64,000 nucleotides of DNA from Wyeomyia smithii (taxonomy: Eukaryota; Arthropoda; Insecta; Diptera; Culicidae). Positions 22,020-33,256 of the stretch are shown here, piece by piece (position 1 is the stretch's first letter; each line of letters begins with the position of its first letter). Where the stretch lies: assembly GCF_029784165.1 (NCBI RefSeq), contig NC_073695.1, forward strand, positions 205,067,522 to 205,131,521, in the 5' to 3' direction. The translations under genes and the position numbers were made by a program. The notes beneath the pieces were generated by a model. It made no database searches. It saw only the letters and a list, made by a program, of their open reading frames with translations, and was not told the origin of the DNA.

Positions 22020-23549
22020 ATGGGTAAAACGATTTCTCAGGTTTTGGTACACAAATATCTTGGTGTCTGGTTCGACTCTAAAGGCACCTGGGGTTGTCAC
22101 GTGAGGTATCTGATGAAAAAATGTCAACAAAGAGTGAATTTTCTTCGTACAATAACCGGACAATGGTGGGGAGCCCATCCAGGAGACCTTATAAGGCTTT
22201 ACCAAACAACGATATTGTCTGTTATTGAATACGGGTGTTTCTGCTTCCGCTCCGCAGCAAACACACATTTGATCAAACTGGAGCGAATACAATATCGTTG
22301 TTTGCGTATCGCCTTAGGTTGCATGCAGTCGACCCATACGATGAGTTTGGAGGTTTTAGCTGGAGTACTACCATTGAAAAACCGCTTCTGGAGCCTGTCT
22401 TCTCGTATTCTAATCAAATGTGAGGTCTTGAACCGTCCCGTGATTGAAAATTTTGAAAGGTTAATCGAACTTCATTCTCAAACCCGTTTTATGACATTGT
22501 ATTTCAATCACATGTCCCAAAATATTAACCCTTCTTCGAATATTCCAAATCGTGTCGACTTATCAAATACTTCTGATTCTACTGTGTTTTTCGATACATC
22601 CATGATAGAAGAAACTCGTGGAATCCCGGATCATTTACGCGTGCAGCAGATCCCTAAAATTTTTTCCAATAAATATCGAAACATCAACTGCGACAATATG
22701 TACTACACTGACGGATCACTTCTTGATGGGTCCACTGGCTTCGGTATCTTCAATAACAATTTAACCGTCTCCCATAAGCTCGATAATCCTGCTTCTGTTT
22801 ACGTCGCAGAATTAGCTGCAATTCAGTACACCCTAGGGATTATCGAAAAAATGCCCACGGACCATTATTTCATCTTTACGGACAGTCTCAGTTCCATTGA
22901 GGCTCTCCGATCGATGAAAGATGTTAAGCACTCTCCGTATTTCCTGGGGAAAATACGGGAACATCTGAGTGCTTTATCCGAAAAATCTACTCAGATTACC
23001 TTAGCGTGGGTCCCTTCTCACTGCTCGATACCGGGTAATGAGAAAGCGGACTCTTTGGCTAAGGTGGGCGCAACAAACGGTGATATTTATGAAAGACCAA
23101 TTGCCTTTAATGAATTTTTCGCACTTGTACGTCAGAATACGATCATCAGTTGGCAAAATGCTTGGACCAGAGGGGAATTGGGAAGGTGGTTACATTCCAT
23201 AATCCCCAAAGTATCGACGAACCCGTGGTTCAAGGGGTTGGATGTAGGTCGGGATTTCATTTGCGTGATGTCCCGGCTTATGTCCAATCACTATAGATTT
23301 GACGCGCTCCTCCGTCGTGTTGGGCTCGGGGAAAGTGGTATCTGTGCCTGTGGTGAAGGTTATCACGACATAGAGCATGTGGTTTGGTCATGCCCTGTAC
23401 ACCGTGACGCCAGGTCTAAATTAATAGCTTCCCTGCAGGCCGAGGGTAGACAGCCGGCTGTTCCTGTTCGTGATGTCTTGGCGAGCCGTGACCTATCCTA
23501 CATGTCCCTTATATACGTTTTCCTGAAATCCATCCACGCCCCAGTCTAG

Positions 23550-23928
23550 TCCCGTTCCCCTCCGTCTACACCCAACAAAACGACAAGAACACGTTTGAAC
23601 CTTAAGCACAAAACCAGCAACCAGACCCCGCACAATAGAACCAGGACCCAAGGACTACGAGCCTCTGTCCCAACTCACGACATCGTGGCTCAGCAGAACG
23701 AATCCATACATGCCATTCGACGATTATCAGACGACCATTGAACAACAAAACACTGATTGGAAATCCCATGCTAGTTTTAAGTTAGACTTAATTTCAGCTC
23801 GTAGTCGGCAGCGAGGATAAAAAATTTGCTTTAGTTTTTAAGTCATCAGATATAATTGGCGCCGTTAAACATTAAATTGTATTTGTGCCGTGTCAAATAA
23901 ATGTTATGTGAAGAAAAAAAAAAAAAAA
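23550..23928 (+). promoter_or_regulatory. I-element 3' UTR with poly(A) signal
   Basis: The 3' UTR holds AATAAA at 23896-23901, about a dozen bases before a 15-base A run interrupted only at its start. The tail passes directly into the right TSD TAGTCCATAC (23929-23938). Confidence 0.85.
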
Positions 23929-23938
23929 TAGTCCATAC
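23929..23938 (+). repeat. right TSD of the I element
   Basis: TAGTCCATAC matches 18123-18132. Host sequence continues with GGTATTTTGTC. Confidence 0.9.
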
Positions 23939-23962
23939 GGTATTTTGTCTTGAAAATTTGGG

Positions 23963-24900
23963 TTGATTTTGGAATGCATTGTTTCCACTGTATTTTCATA
24001 TCAGCAAGTTTTTCGAAAATTGGAAAAAATACCGTTACTCGGGAAGCAACGTCGCGAATTGTTTTTGCGCAAGCACCTGGAAAATCGGCGACATTTTAAT
24101 CGGTACATCGGAAAACAACTTGGAAACGTGAAGTCAACGGTGAGTCGTGTGATTAAACGTTACTACAAAACTCTGAGCATCGAACGGAAGAAGAAATGCG
24201 GTCAGAATGGATCTTCAATTAGTGATCAGGATCACAAGCGTGTTGTGAAAGCGTTCACGCGGAATCCCAGACTTCAGTTAGGGATGTGACCAAAAAGTTG
24301 AAATCAAAAAAAAACATGGACAGGAAGGGACTGCATACATACAAAGTGCAGAAGGCTCGTAATCGTGATAAATGCGCTGGGAACGCGGTGGACCCGAATA
24401 CAGTACACCCAGATGCTGGCGAAGCCTCATTACCTCATCATGGATAATAAGACTTCTGGACTTCCGGAAGGACTACTGGGGTTACTGTTCTTCACTGCCC
24501 AGCACAAGTTGATTGTTCCGAAGGAATCACCGGGACTTTAAACGGGAAGATCGACCTCAAGGAGAGTCTACAGAAGCGTCTGCGTCCTTTGTTGAAGTAA
24601 CACGAGGAACCTACAACCACCTTCCCGTATCTAGCTTCGTGCCACTTCCGCAATCGAGGACATGAACCTTCTCGACGCACCAGAACTAAGGCCTTCCAAA
24701 AAATACTGGGTCCCTATGAAGCAGTTCGATATAAAAGCATCCCAAGGAGGTCAATTCTGAGAAGGACATGAAGAAAAAGTGAATTTCTGTACAGAATGCG
24801 AGAATCGAAGTAAGCGTGGGCACGAGTAGACGTCTTTTTTCTCACGTTCGCGTTTCTTGTGAAAAAATAAATTCTGGAAGACAAAGCGACTAAATATCGA
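23963..24900 (+). pseudogene. relic of DD37E-type Tc1/mariner transposase
   Basis: The N-terminal part is readable at 23963-24289: RRELFLRKHLENRRHFNRYI, then an HTH (LGNVKSTVSRVIKRYYKTLS) and VKAFTRNPRLQL. After a frameshift, HTYKVQKA (about 24332) is followed by the first catalytic region LAKPHYLIMDNKT (about 24420-24455; family MDDET), then GLLFFTAQHKLIVPKES. The second catalytic region survives only as a trace (ASCHF near 24636). The third keeps the glutamate in APELRP (about 24676) followed by KKYW. The E and spacing point to the DD37E group known from mosquitoes. Several stops and indels; inactive. It starts just right of the I-element insertion and reads away from the minus-strand relic at 17690-18118. 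Confidence 0.85.
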
Positions 24901-25889
24901 CAGTGAACAGATTGATTTGTTTAGTCATTTGTGTTGTGAGTGCCAAAAGTGATTTTAAAATCCAGATTTAGTGTGAAAATGAACCAGGAGGATTTTGACA
25001 GCTCTGACCATGTGAAGGGAATAGGACTGTTAAAAGGAGAAGTTTCGGATTGATGTTCGAGATAAGATCCTAGAGCGCAAATTTGGTTTTAAGCGAAAGC
25101 TAAGTATTCTTATTTTATTTGTTTTGTTCTCGCATACTGTTGGTTTTTGCGTCGACAAGTGAGAGAGTTGTGTGTGTAATGCCCAGCCGCTCAGTGGTCG
25201 GTGGCTGAAGGGGATTTAGAGTTTTTATGGCAATTTTTCCTATTTCAATAACAAGAAACATTATCTTTGATGACAGTTTTTCCTTTTTCAATAACAAGAA
25301 ACATTATCTTAATTCTTATTTACTAATCAATATTCCTTTAAGAGAGCGAGTAATGGCGCTATAACCCATAAACTAAAAATGCTAGGACTATAGTTAGTAC
25401 TCAAGTTCCAACCGTAACAGTTGAAGCGAGTAAAGGCGCTATATCCTTGGTTTCCAAAACCCGAACATAAGGAGGAAATCTCTATGTTTCATCCCAGCAG
25501 ATTGGTCAACAAAGGAGTGTACTTTCTAAGCTTTGTCACTCCCAACGAATTATATTACTTCTCACATACGAATCGGTTGATACGGATTGTCCCCGTTCTT
25601 AGATTATTTTGTATTATATTGCGCTAGACAGTAGGCCTGGCCGTTGACAAGAAAAATGTATGGAAATTTTTTTTTTTTTTAAATGGTGGATATCATTTTC
25701 CAGCATCCTTTCAAGTACTGGCTGTGTTAATGTAGACCAGACTGGACTAGAAAAAGCTGTAGTTATATGTTGTGCAAAATCCAACGAGTGATGTTGAACA
25801 AAAGGTGCGGCATTGACGGTTATAACAATGAAGTTGATTGAAACAAATATGCTAAAAGTTTACTGATGGGTTATAATTTATTGTCTGAA
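24901..25889. other. anonymous DNA
   Basis: No gene supported. A short direct repeat (TTTTTCCTATTTCAATAACAAGAAACATTATCTT-like) occurs at about 25231 and 25276, and GAGCGAGTAATGGCGCTATA-like sequence recurs at 25345 and 25424; both are local duplications. Confidence 0.4.
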
Positions 25890-26430
25890 AGTTTGAAAAG
25901 AATCGGTCAACACGGTAATTTTCTACAGCATTATTTTTTCTGGTATGCGATTTGATGTGGAACACCCATTACTCTCGCGGCAAAAAAGGAAGGGTTTTCT
26001 TCATCGAATCGTGACTGGTGATGAGAAACGGACACAGCAGCCCAGAGAAAAGAAAGTCACGGGGAATGCTCGGTCATGTTTCTACATCGTTAGTTCAGTC
26101 GAATGAACACGCTGCGACGGTTATGCTGTGTTTTTGATGAGAGCAGGTCGGTGTTATTAATTACGAGCTGTTGAAACCGAACGAATCCATTTTTGAGGAA
26201 TGGTATCGATTTTGACAATTGCGATTAAGCTGCGTGGAAAACGGCCACCATACGAGCAGAGGTATGAGAAAGCGATACTACTGCATGACATCGCGCGGTC
26301 ACATATTGACAAAGTCGTTAAAATTGCCAAAGAAACGTTCAAATGGGAAGTCTTACCTTACCTGCCATATTCCCCAAATGATGAAATGAGTAAGGTAAAT
26401 AGAGCTAGGTTGAAGAAAATAACAGGGAGC
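25890..26430 (+). pseudogene. relic of mariner (DD34D) transposase
   Basis: Fragments in order across frames: LKRIGQHGNFLQ (about 25895), FDVEHPLLSRQKRKGFLHRIVTGDEKR (about 25950-26033, with the first catalytic D in TGDEK), YELLKPNES (about 26163-26190, one base change from family), then RGKRPPYEQRYEKAILLHDIARSHI (26232-26310, with the second catalytic D in HDIAR) and FKWEVLPYLPYSPN (about 26340). The third catalytic region is degenerate and the C-terminus missing. The N-terminal DNA-binding part is not readable. Multiple frameshifts; dead copy of the mariner family proper, distinct from the DD37E relics. Confidence 0.85.
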
Positions 26431-26985
26431 TGAAATCGAAACACCAAAAAAAATGCAATTCTGAAAAATATGTGTCCTAACAGCCAACAATCAGTAACTC
26501 AAAACAGAAATTGATCTGCGCTCTGAGAAACAAAAAAAAATCTGAACCTCTACGAATGTTTTGGAATATTTTTATTGCGTTAACAGTCAGAAACGCTGGC
26601 TTGACGATGGATTAAGAAAGATAGAAGAATAATTGCGGCATATCTATAATTCCTAATTTAACCCTCCACATTATAGCCCTATTCCGTGGATTTTGCCACA
26701 AATGCCGTACACAACCGTACGGGTCTGCAATAAGACGCCTGCTGCCCAACAACTTCATCGCACTATGATCCAAAAAGGCACAAAGTGAAACTTAATACCT
26801 TAGCACCTTTTGCCTTCATTTCGGCTTAATGGTTTCTTTGGAAAAATTGTTTGTATCAATGACTCACACAATTTTGGAGTATCAAAAACTATTTGAAGCT
26901 TTCGATGATAAAAACAATAAAAATTATTTTTTCTGTTAATTTGGTTGTAGTTGATTTGGCTTTATTCACTGTGGAACATGTAAAA
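26431..26985. other. anonymous DNA
   Basis: Only short frames and A-rich runs; nothing recognisable beyond possible 3' flank of the mariner relic. Confidence 0.4.
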
Positions 26986-27760
26986 CTTTAAAACTTTACT
27001 GAATAAACAATTTTTCTACCTTCATTGCGTACAGAGTTGCAGAATATTTTGTATGGTCATTTAAAATTTAATATTTTAGTTGCATTTCACAAGAAAACGT
27101 TGCCCCAGAACACGTTTTTGCCAAGGACCACACGTCTCCAGGACTTTTCCTAATAAAGGTCTAGCATATTTCAGTTTTTTTCTTTCGATAATTTTAAAAA
27201 CGTATATGTATACTAAAATGGGGTAAAGAGAGACGTGATGTCAACACTTTTCTTAAATCCTAGCCCAAGTACTACAAACTGTTTTAGATTCCTTTTGACC
27301 AAATCAACCCATACGGCGAGCATATGTTACAGTTGGTTTTTTGAAGATTCTCATCAATTATTTATTTTGCTTTCGTTCTTCAAGCTCAAATACTCCAGAA
27401 ATAAATGACAAGTATAAAATGACATATTTTTGTCAAGTAGTGAGAGTTTCAAAAGCATTTTATGTTTCGAAAAAGTGTTGACATCACGCCTCCATTTATT
27501 CCTCTTTTACCCGATATGTAGTTCAAGTTGTCAAAAAAAGATAAAATACACTATAACTTTGTAAGGAAAACTCCTGGAGATGTGTGGTCCTCGGACAAAA
27601 AGTATGCCGCAAAGGTTTTTTAGAACAACGTTTTCTTGTAAAATGCAACTACCAAAAATTAAATACGAAAAACTTGATTTTATATAAAATACAGTATAAC
27701 TCTGTACTCAATGAAGATGAGAATATTATTTATTCAGTAAAGTTGCACAAAACAAAAGTC
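26986..27760. mobile_element. 0.77-kb near-palindrome, MITE-like
   Basis: The whole stretch is symmetrical about 27367. Outer arms pair ACTTTACTGAATAAACAAT (about 26995) with ATTATTTATTCAGTAAAGT (about 27725), AAGAAAACGTTG with CAACGTTTTCTT, and AGGACCACACGTCTCCAGGA with CTCCTGGAGATGTGTGGTCC. Inner arms pair GACGTGATGTCAACACTTT (about 27232) with AAAGTGTTGACATCACGCC (about 27472). Frames inside are incidental. Terminal bases and TSD were not fixed. Confidence 0.75.
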
Positions 27761-28282
27761 ATTTTCCCCAGCAAAATTCTTCGAAAATAACAGCCAATCA
27801 TTTTCAATTTTCACTTCCAATGATCGCAGCACTCTTTCAGATACACTAGATTTTTGTCCTAGTAACGTGCTGTTATACTCAGATGAAATAGATCGCGCGC
27901 ATCGTTCACGGTTACGGAATAAAATTGGACGACAAATCCAACCAAATGATCTTCACTTCAAAGCGAAAAAGAAAAACAAACAGTCCACACAAGCAAAATA
28001 AACCTCACCGAAACACTTTTTCACTGACACTGACCGATGCCTTGATAATCTTCGTTAACTAATAAACTGATTTTGTTGTCTTGCTTCCATCGCATGAAAT
28101 ATAATGAGGTGTTTTGACAGTTCACTTCCATGCAAAAAGCGGGAGGGGAGAACTCTAAAAGGATTGTAAAAAAATAACGTTTATGGATGCTTTTTTTCAC
28201 CTTCACTCAAGAGTGTCAACAAATATCAACCCTGCTCTCAACACAAAAAAGTCAGTGTCATTATTTTTATCATAGAACGCCT

Positions 28283-29097
28283 CCCGATCAAACGATTATA
28301 ACAAACGGGTATCACAAATCTATCTGAAGTCGATAGAAATAACAGAGTCTGCAATATTCTTGATATGCCAAAATGACAAAAAGGACAGAATTATATCAAA
28401 TTCTGTTATCATACACTTGAATGTTCAAAAGTGGGTTTTTCTAAAGCATATTTATAACAGAATTTGTTATTCAATTGACAAAATATTGTACATTCTAACT
28501 AATTCTGATCTTTTTCTGCTAAAAACCTCACAAAACTTGTTATAATTTGATATTTTAACTATTAACGAGACCAAGTTTAGAACACAAGTTGATGCAAAAA
28601 GTGCGTAACAATATATCAAGATTTGTTATAATCCTGATATTTTTGACTGATCGGCAGTGATGGCATGAACTCGTGCAAAGTTGAACTGAGTAACACTTTT
28701 CCAGATTTGAATCCAACTTGAATCTGCTTCTTCTCGATAGTTTGAGTTTTTTTGCACCGCGCACTCTGATCGATTGAGTTTAAATGCGTGCAATGCATGC
28801 AGTGCACGATGTATCCAACGATGCAGGCGATGATGTGACGCGATGAGTTTTGTTTTTAGATCGAATTTATGCTTTCAAAGGACAATGCAACAAACTGTTG
28901 CAGCAGACGCGGCGCGAATTTCATCGCAATTCGATTTTTATGCAATTTTTGTTATGCAGGATTCAAACCCAAATCTAACTCAAGTGTAATGCACTGTTAG
29001 TAGGGTTTACGTGCAAACCGAAAATAAATGTGCAAGCAAGTTTAAAAACTCACTTGGATACGAGTGCAAAGTCACACTGCCTACTCTGCTGATCGGG
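28283..29097 (+). mobile_element. CCCGAT-ended MITE, copy A, split by a second element
   Basis: Outer ends CCCGATCA and (after the nested element) GATCGGG are inverted. Subterminal ATTATAACAAA occurs on both sides. The same element, in inverted orientation, lies at 32854-33256, matching along its length (GATATGCC, ATTCTGTTATCAT, GTCAATTGAATAA). The last few bases were displaced by the hAT-like insertion at 28655-29088. No TSD of the outer element was identified. Confidence 0.75.
28647..29096. mobile_element. hAT-like non-autonomous element nested in MITE A
   Basis: Exact 8-bp TSD CTGATCGG at 28647-28654 and 29089-29096. The body (28655-29088, 434 bp) begins CAGTGATGGCA and ends as the reverse complement of CAGAGTAGGCA (8/11 match). 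The 8-bp TSD and CAG start fit hAT elements. No transposase is present. Confidence 0.7.
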
Positions 29098-29369
29098 GTT
29101 CAATAACTTTTGATACTTTGACATTATGTGGGTCATTCGTCCGTACAATTGGTAGCAAAGACACCATTAAGCTTGCTCTTTTTGCTCTTTCAGACATCAG
29201 TTCTTCGTACAAATATGTTGGAGATAGTGCTGCCAATATGATTGCAGTTTTAAAGGAGAATACTTCTCTCAGGAAGTTCGGCTACATAGGGATGTGAAAT
29301 GAAAATCTAAAACCGAAAAAAGTGAAAAATATGTTCAATTTCAAATGCTAATAAATCGGTTAGTATTCG

Positions 29370-29665
29370 ATGGATTTCCTTCGTTCTTGCAGCAATAGAT
29401 TGGAAAATCTTCCAAGATTCTTCCCAAAAGAAGATAATTGTAATTTTATTATTCACACTATTGTACTATTGAAAATAGTCAAGCCTTATCAAAACGAAAA
29501 ATTCGACTTCTGGTTGGTCGATTGCTTCCCAAGCACGGTCGACAGAATCATATACCTTGCAATTTAAAACATGCTATTTGGCCTATTTACCTATTTGAGC
29601 CTGTTTCAGCCGAAGCCGCTCATAATAGTTCTAGACAGCGACAACAGCAGTCGCACTACCAGTGC
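29370..29665 (+). repeat. diverged copy of the 59.5-kb promoter-bearing repeat
   Basis: AGCAATAGATTGGAAAATCTT through GTTGGTCGATTGCTTCC, GACAGAAT and TATTTGAGCCTGTTTCAGCCGAAG aligns in order with 59516-59760, including the position of its TATA and leader, here degenerate. A third shorter fragment is at about 30385-30505 (ATTGAAAATGGTCAATCC). Confidence 0.65.
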
Positions 29666-29666
29666 A

Positions 29667-29880
29667 TTGGATACCAGCGATGGCGGAAAGCGGCCACAGC
29701 TGTGGCGTAGCAATGGATAGCGCACTAGTTGCAGCGGGTTCTAGCAACGATAGTGGCTGGGTCAGCTGGTGCAGGGACAGTGGATACCAATGGCAGCGTA
29801 TAGCGGCCTCAACTGTGGCATGGCTATGGATAGCGAACTATTTGCAGCGGATCTCAGCATCGATAGTGACTCATGCAGTG
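29667..29880 (+). repeat. two-unit tandem repeat, ~110 bp
   Basis: TGGATACCAGCGATGGCGG… (29667) and TGGATACCAATGGCAGCG… (29781) repeat the same order of motifs (GCGGCC, CTGTGGC, ATGGATAGCG, TTGCAGCGG, CGATAGTG). Non-coding. Confidence 0.6.
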
Positions 29881-29887
29881 AGGTACT

Positions 29888-30058
29888 TTAGGGGCCATCC
29901 ACATACCACGTGGACAGCTTGGGGGGGGGGGGGGGGGTTGGCTCATGTCCACGGTCCATACAATTTTTTTTAGAATTCATATGGGCAGTTGTCCACGGAG
30001 AGGGAGGGGGGTCAAAATCGTTGAAAATCTGTCCACGTGGTATGTGGCTGGCCCCTTA
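29888..30058. mobile_element. GGGGCC-ended MITE with TTA TSD (Harbinger-like)
   Basis: The element (29891-30055, 165 bp) has inverted ends GGGGCCATCCACATACCACG and its complement, with one extra base near the right end, and a TTA direct repeat on both sides. A 3-bp TWA target duplication is typical of PIF/Harbinger elements, which is the reason for that tentative class. A 16-base G run lies near the left arm. A decayed relative is at 42136-42288. Confidence 0.75.
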
Positions 30059-30865
30059 GTGAAATGCAGTCTCTGTGCGATAGTGGGCACTTGTAAATGC
30101 ATTCAATGAAAAGTTGACTCATTTTGACAACACGTGAGCCGTCTAGTTTTGAGTGTTAAATCAGCCTTTCACTGTTTATTTTATCACAAGGATAATTTTA
30201 TTTACACTGTCAGTGATAACGCAAAGATGTGATCGGCATCCGATACTAAAACGAACAACAAATTGTCCTTTTCCGGATGAAATGAAAACTTGATTGAAGA
30301 GTTAATATTTTCTAATGATCTCCGTGTCTCAGAACGTACTGTCATGAGCACGACATCCGAAAAAATTTCATCTCAAAATTTAAAAATTGTCAAGCCCCAA
30401 CCATGACAGGCAACTTACTACATTATTGAAAATGGTCAATCCTTGTTGAAGCGCAAAATTCGATTGATCTCATTAGTCAACGTTTATTTACTAGAAAAAA
30501 TGACTGACAGCAAGCAGCCGGGTTATCTTTCTTGTAAAAGTATTCTACTTCAACCTTGCGGTCGTGGCTTTGCACACAACCCTCCTGTTATTTCTACCGT
30601 GAATCAGTGAGAAGACGTTAACTAGCAAATTTGACACAATCTGAATGCGGTTTAATAAGCCAATTATAATTTAACATGTTTGTGGAACATTCAGGGAACA
30701 ACGTTCAGTGGTTGTAAAATAATATGCATGATGAATAACAACCAAAGGGGGAAAAGTGCGTGAAAAATTTGGTTCAACCAGGAATTCACAGAATTCTGCT
30801 TACCAAGACACAAAAAATCATAGATTATTAAATTTTATGGGAGTTCCTTAGGAAACTAAAGTCGG
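30059..30865. other. anonymous DNA with a repeat fragment
   Basis: Contains the short relative (30385-30505) of the promoter-bearing repeat; otherwise nothing recognisable. Confidence 0.4.
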
Positions 30866-31475
30866 TTCAACTGTTTGATTTCGCCGACGATATCGACATT
30901 ATGGCTCGGACCCTAGTAAAGAAGGCAGATACGTAGTATCTGGGCTCACTGGTAACTGCCGACAACAATACCAGCAGAGAAATTTAACGGCGCATTATGG
31001 CAGGAAACCGTGCGTACTTCGGTCCCCGGATGACGCTCCGATCGAGTAGAATTCGTTTCCTCACCAAGTAAGCCATCTACAAGACGCTGATTAGACCGGT
31101 AGTCCTCTACGGGCATGAGACATGAACTATGCTTGTGGAGGACAAACGCGCCCTTGCAGCCTTCGAGCGGGAAGTGTTGCGTTCTTCGGTGGGCTGCAGA
31201 TGGAAAACGGAGTGTGGAGAAGGCAAATGAATCACGAACTGCAGGAGCTGCTTGGGGAGCCATCTATCGTCCACATCGCTAAGATAGGCAGGTTGCGGTG
31301 GGCTGGGCATGTTGTGAGGATGTCGGGCGACAGCCCGATAAACATGGTCCTTGAAACCAATCCGTCAGGGATGAGACGGAGAGGTGCACAGCGGGAAAGG
31401 TGGAAGACGACCTGGGGACCCTACGCAGACTGCAGAGCTGGCGAACTGCAGCCATGTTTGGTGAGGTAAGTCCTT
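30866..31475 (+). pseudogene. LINE relic, RTE/JAM-like RT C-terminus
   Basis: VQLFDFADDIDIMAR at about 30866-30905 is RT motif C (FADD, 30880-30891). Downstream in shifting frames come YLGSLVTADNN, IYKTLIRPVVLYG, a Trp-lost ET position, LAAFEREVLR, MENGVWRRQMNHELQELL, IVHIAKIGRLRWAGHVVRM and MRRRGAQRERW. This order (motif C, thumb, then RWAGHVVRM before the C-terminus) is that of RTE-like mosquito LINEs. Stops and frameshifts are frequent, and the 5' part (endonuclease, RT motifs A-B) is absent. Confidence 0.85.
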
Positions 31476-32487
31476 AGCAAACTAACCGAGATGTATGGAA
31501 GAAGAAACATTGAACCAACAGGTATACTTTCAAACCATCATTTGTAGAGCATCAAGTATGAATAAAGATAAAGGAATTTAAAAATAAAGGTAGAGCCCAA
31601 AAAATGCATAAAAATATCTAGACGCTGGAATCAAAATACAAAAAAAGTAGGAGGTTGTATCCAAGACACGAGCGTATAACTGATGTAGAACTACGCACAC
31701 TATTAACAAATGCATTGTTGTAAGTGTTTCATTAATGATTCATAAAGTCTCCAAACGCTTGCTTTGTGCTGCCTCAACAAAAGGGGGAGTAAAGACACTA
31801 AAAACACGAGCTGTAAAAGTTGTTTCACATTCAGTAAAATGCTAGTATCCAGCACAGATTGCTCGCTTGAGTTATTAAAAAATGATTAACCTTCACATAT
31901 TTGTTGATTTACCTTAAGAATGGCATTATGCTGCTCAAAATTGGATTTGCTGATGGCAACCTTCATGCTGCCTCAGTAGTGGGGCAATAACGGTAGTCTG
32001 GCGACACACGCTGAGAAGTGAGAAGAACCGCTCTGCTCCTGAGACATGGTGACCAACCACAGGGAAAGTGATTTGTTTAATTTAAGGTCAACCAAAGGCG
32101 CAACTCGCTGCAATCCGCTGTTACTGCTGAGTGCTAATATCTGCTACTACTGCTGTCAACGTTGTGGACGGTCCAGCCAGCTTGCCTTCCGACTAATGAG
32201 CAGCTGGGAAACGACGAAATTCTGTTCATGTTGATTGATTGAATCGACTTCAATTTATTCCTGTAAAGTCGAATTAATCACCTTTGTTAAGGCGTTCTAA
32301 CAAAACAGGACAGTTTGTTGTTTAAAATCGGTTATGTTGATTGCAGCTTTTGTGTTGCCCCAATAGTGGGTGGCAAGGTAAGGTAAATAAATAAAGTAAA
32401 TTTTTTGATCGCGACAGAATTTGATTGCTAGAACCCAGCACAGAATGCTTGTGTTATTGCCAAAAATTATTAACCTTCAATTACTCG
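31476..32487. repeat. anonymous DNA with local direct repeats
   Basis: The segment with GCTAGTATCCAGCACAGATTGCT … ATGATTAACCTTCA (about 31842-31900) recurs as GCTAGAACCCAGCACAGAATGCT … ATTATTAACCTTCA (about 32427-32480), offset about 590 bp. GCCTCAGTAGTGGGGCAATAAC (about 31970) has a relative at about 32355. No gene. Confidence 0.5.
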
Positions 32488-32600
32488 CTAAGATTTTAAC
32501 AGATGAACCCAGGGTAGTCAGAAAATCCGCCCCCAGCTGAATGAATATATACTTTAGTTTGTTTACATGATATGAACTGAATTGGTTAACTTGTTTTGTT
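32488..32600 (+). repeat. direct repeat with 34067-34180
   Basis: GCTAAGATTTTAACAGATGAACCCAG… to ATGAACTGAATTG is repeated at 34067 onward (GCTAAGATTTAAATAGGTGAACCCAG… ATGAACTGAATTG), about 1.58 kb apart, in the same orientation. Confidence 0.65.
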
Positions 32601-32853
32601 TTTGACGTTGGACTAACGTCTATATCGAAGTTGAGCGCCTGAATTTGAAAATCTAGTAATTCAACCAGCGAAAAGAGGTCAGGTTTTAAGCGTTTACATA
32701 TCAGTCTTTTCTTTTCAGAATATCGAGGTTTTGGCATCTACCGATCAGAAATTTTTTTACGGTTAGATTTATGTAACAAAAACAGCCTATTGTTTGAAAT
32801 ACAATATTGAAAAATTGGTGAATAACATCGGCTCTCTAAACCATACCAAGCAA

Positions 32854-33256
32854 CCCGATCAGGCAAAAATATCAGGATTATAACAAATTTTGATATTTTG
32901 TTACGTACTTTTTATATCAAATTGTGTTCTAAATTGGGTCTAGTAATAGTTAAAATATTAAAATTTGTATTAAAATACTTACTGATTATTACAAATAATA
33001 GCAAGTTTTGTAAGGTTTCTGGCAGAAAAAGGTCAGAATTAGTTAGAATGTATAATATTTTGTCAATTGAATAATAAATTTTATTATAAATATGCTTTAA
33101 AAACACACTTTTAAACATTCAAGTCTATGATAACAGAATTTGATTTAATTCTGTACTTTTTATCATTCTGGCATATCAAGAATATTACAGGCTTTGTTAT
33201 TTCTATCAAGTTCAGATATATTTGTGTTACCCGTTTGTTATAATCGTGTTATCGGG
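32854..33256 (-). mobile_element. CCCGAT-ended MITE, copy B
   Basis: Inverted relative of 28283-28654. Starts CCCGATCAGG, ends ATCGGG; subterminal ATTATAACAAA on both sides. Uninterrupted, 403 bp, non-coding. It gives the outline of the element without the nested insertion. Confidence 0.75.

Larger units (their letters stand above)
19942..23549 (+). pseudogene. I-element ORF2 (endonuclease-RT-RNase H), two lesions
   Basis: Start ATG at 19942 overlaps the ORF1 stop. The endonuclease N-half reads QWNCRS, LCETWL and YGGVLLGI up to IYIPPRAQVG (about 20310). There a small deletion shifts the frame and removes the part where the family has its GDFN active-site motif; GSDHLPI resumes at about 20509. 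RT motifs follow: SYRPIAMLS, motif A FLDIKGAFDSV, motif B GLPQGSCLSPLLYN, motif C LADD (about 21835). An in-frame TAA at 22017-22019 interrupts just after the RT; the same frame continues. RNase H has all acidic positions: YTDGS, AELAAI, FTDSLSS and GNEKADSLAK. The end carries a Cys/His motif (CACGEGYHDIEHVVWSCP). Without a full endonuclease and with the stop, activity is not expected. Confidence 0.92.
18133..23928 (+). mobile_element. I-clade non-LTR retrotransposon, structurally near-complete
   Basis: A 5.8-kb LINE with every structural part: a 446-bp 5' leader (18133-18578), ORF1 with three zinc knuckles, ORF2 with apurinic-type endonuclease, reverse transcriptase, RNase H and a C-terminal Cys/His motif, a 3' UTR, poly(A) signal, poly(A) tail and TSD. 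ORF1-ORF2 order plus RNase H after the RT place it in the I group. The 5' end is at or one base before 18133 (CATTCTG), consistent with full-length reverse transcription. Two lesions in ORF2 (a deletion near 20300 and a stop at 22017) make this copy defective. The near-intact state and clear TSD indicate recent insertion. Confidence 0.93.
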
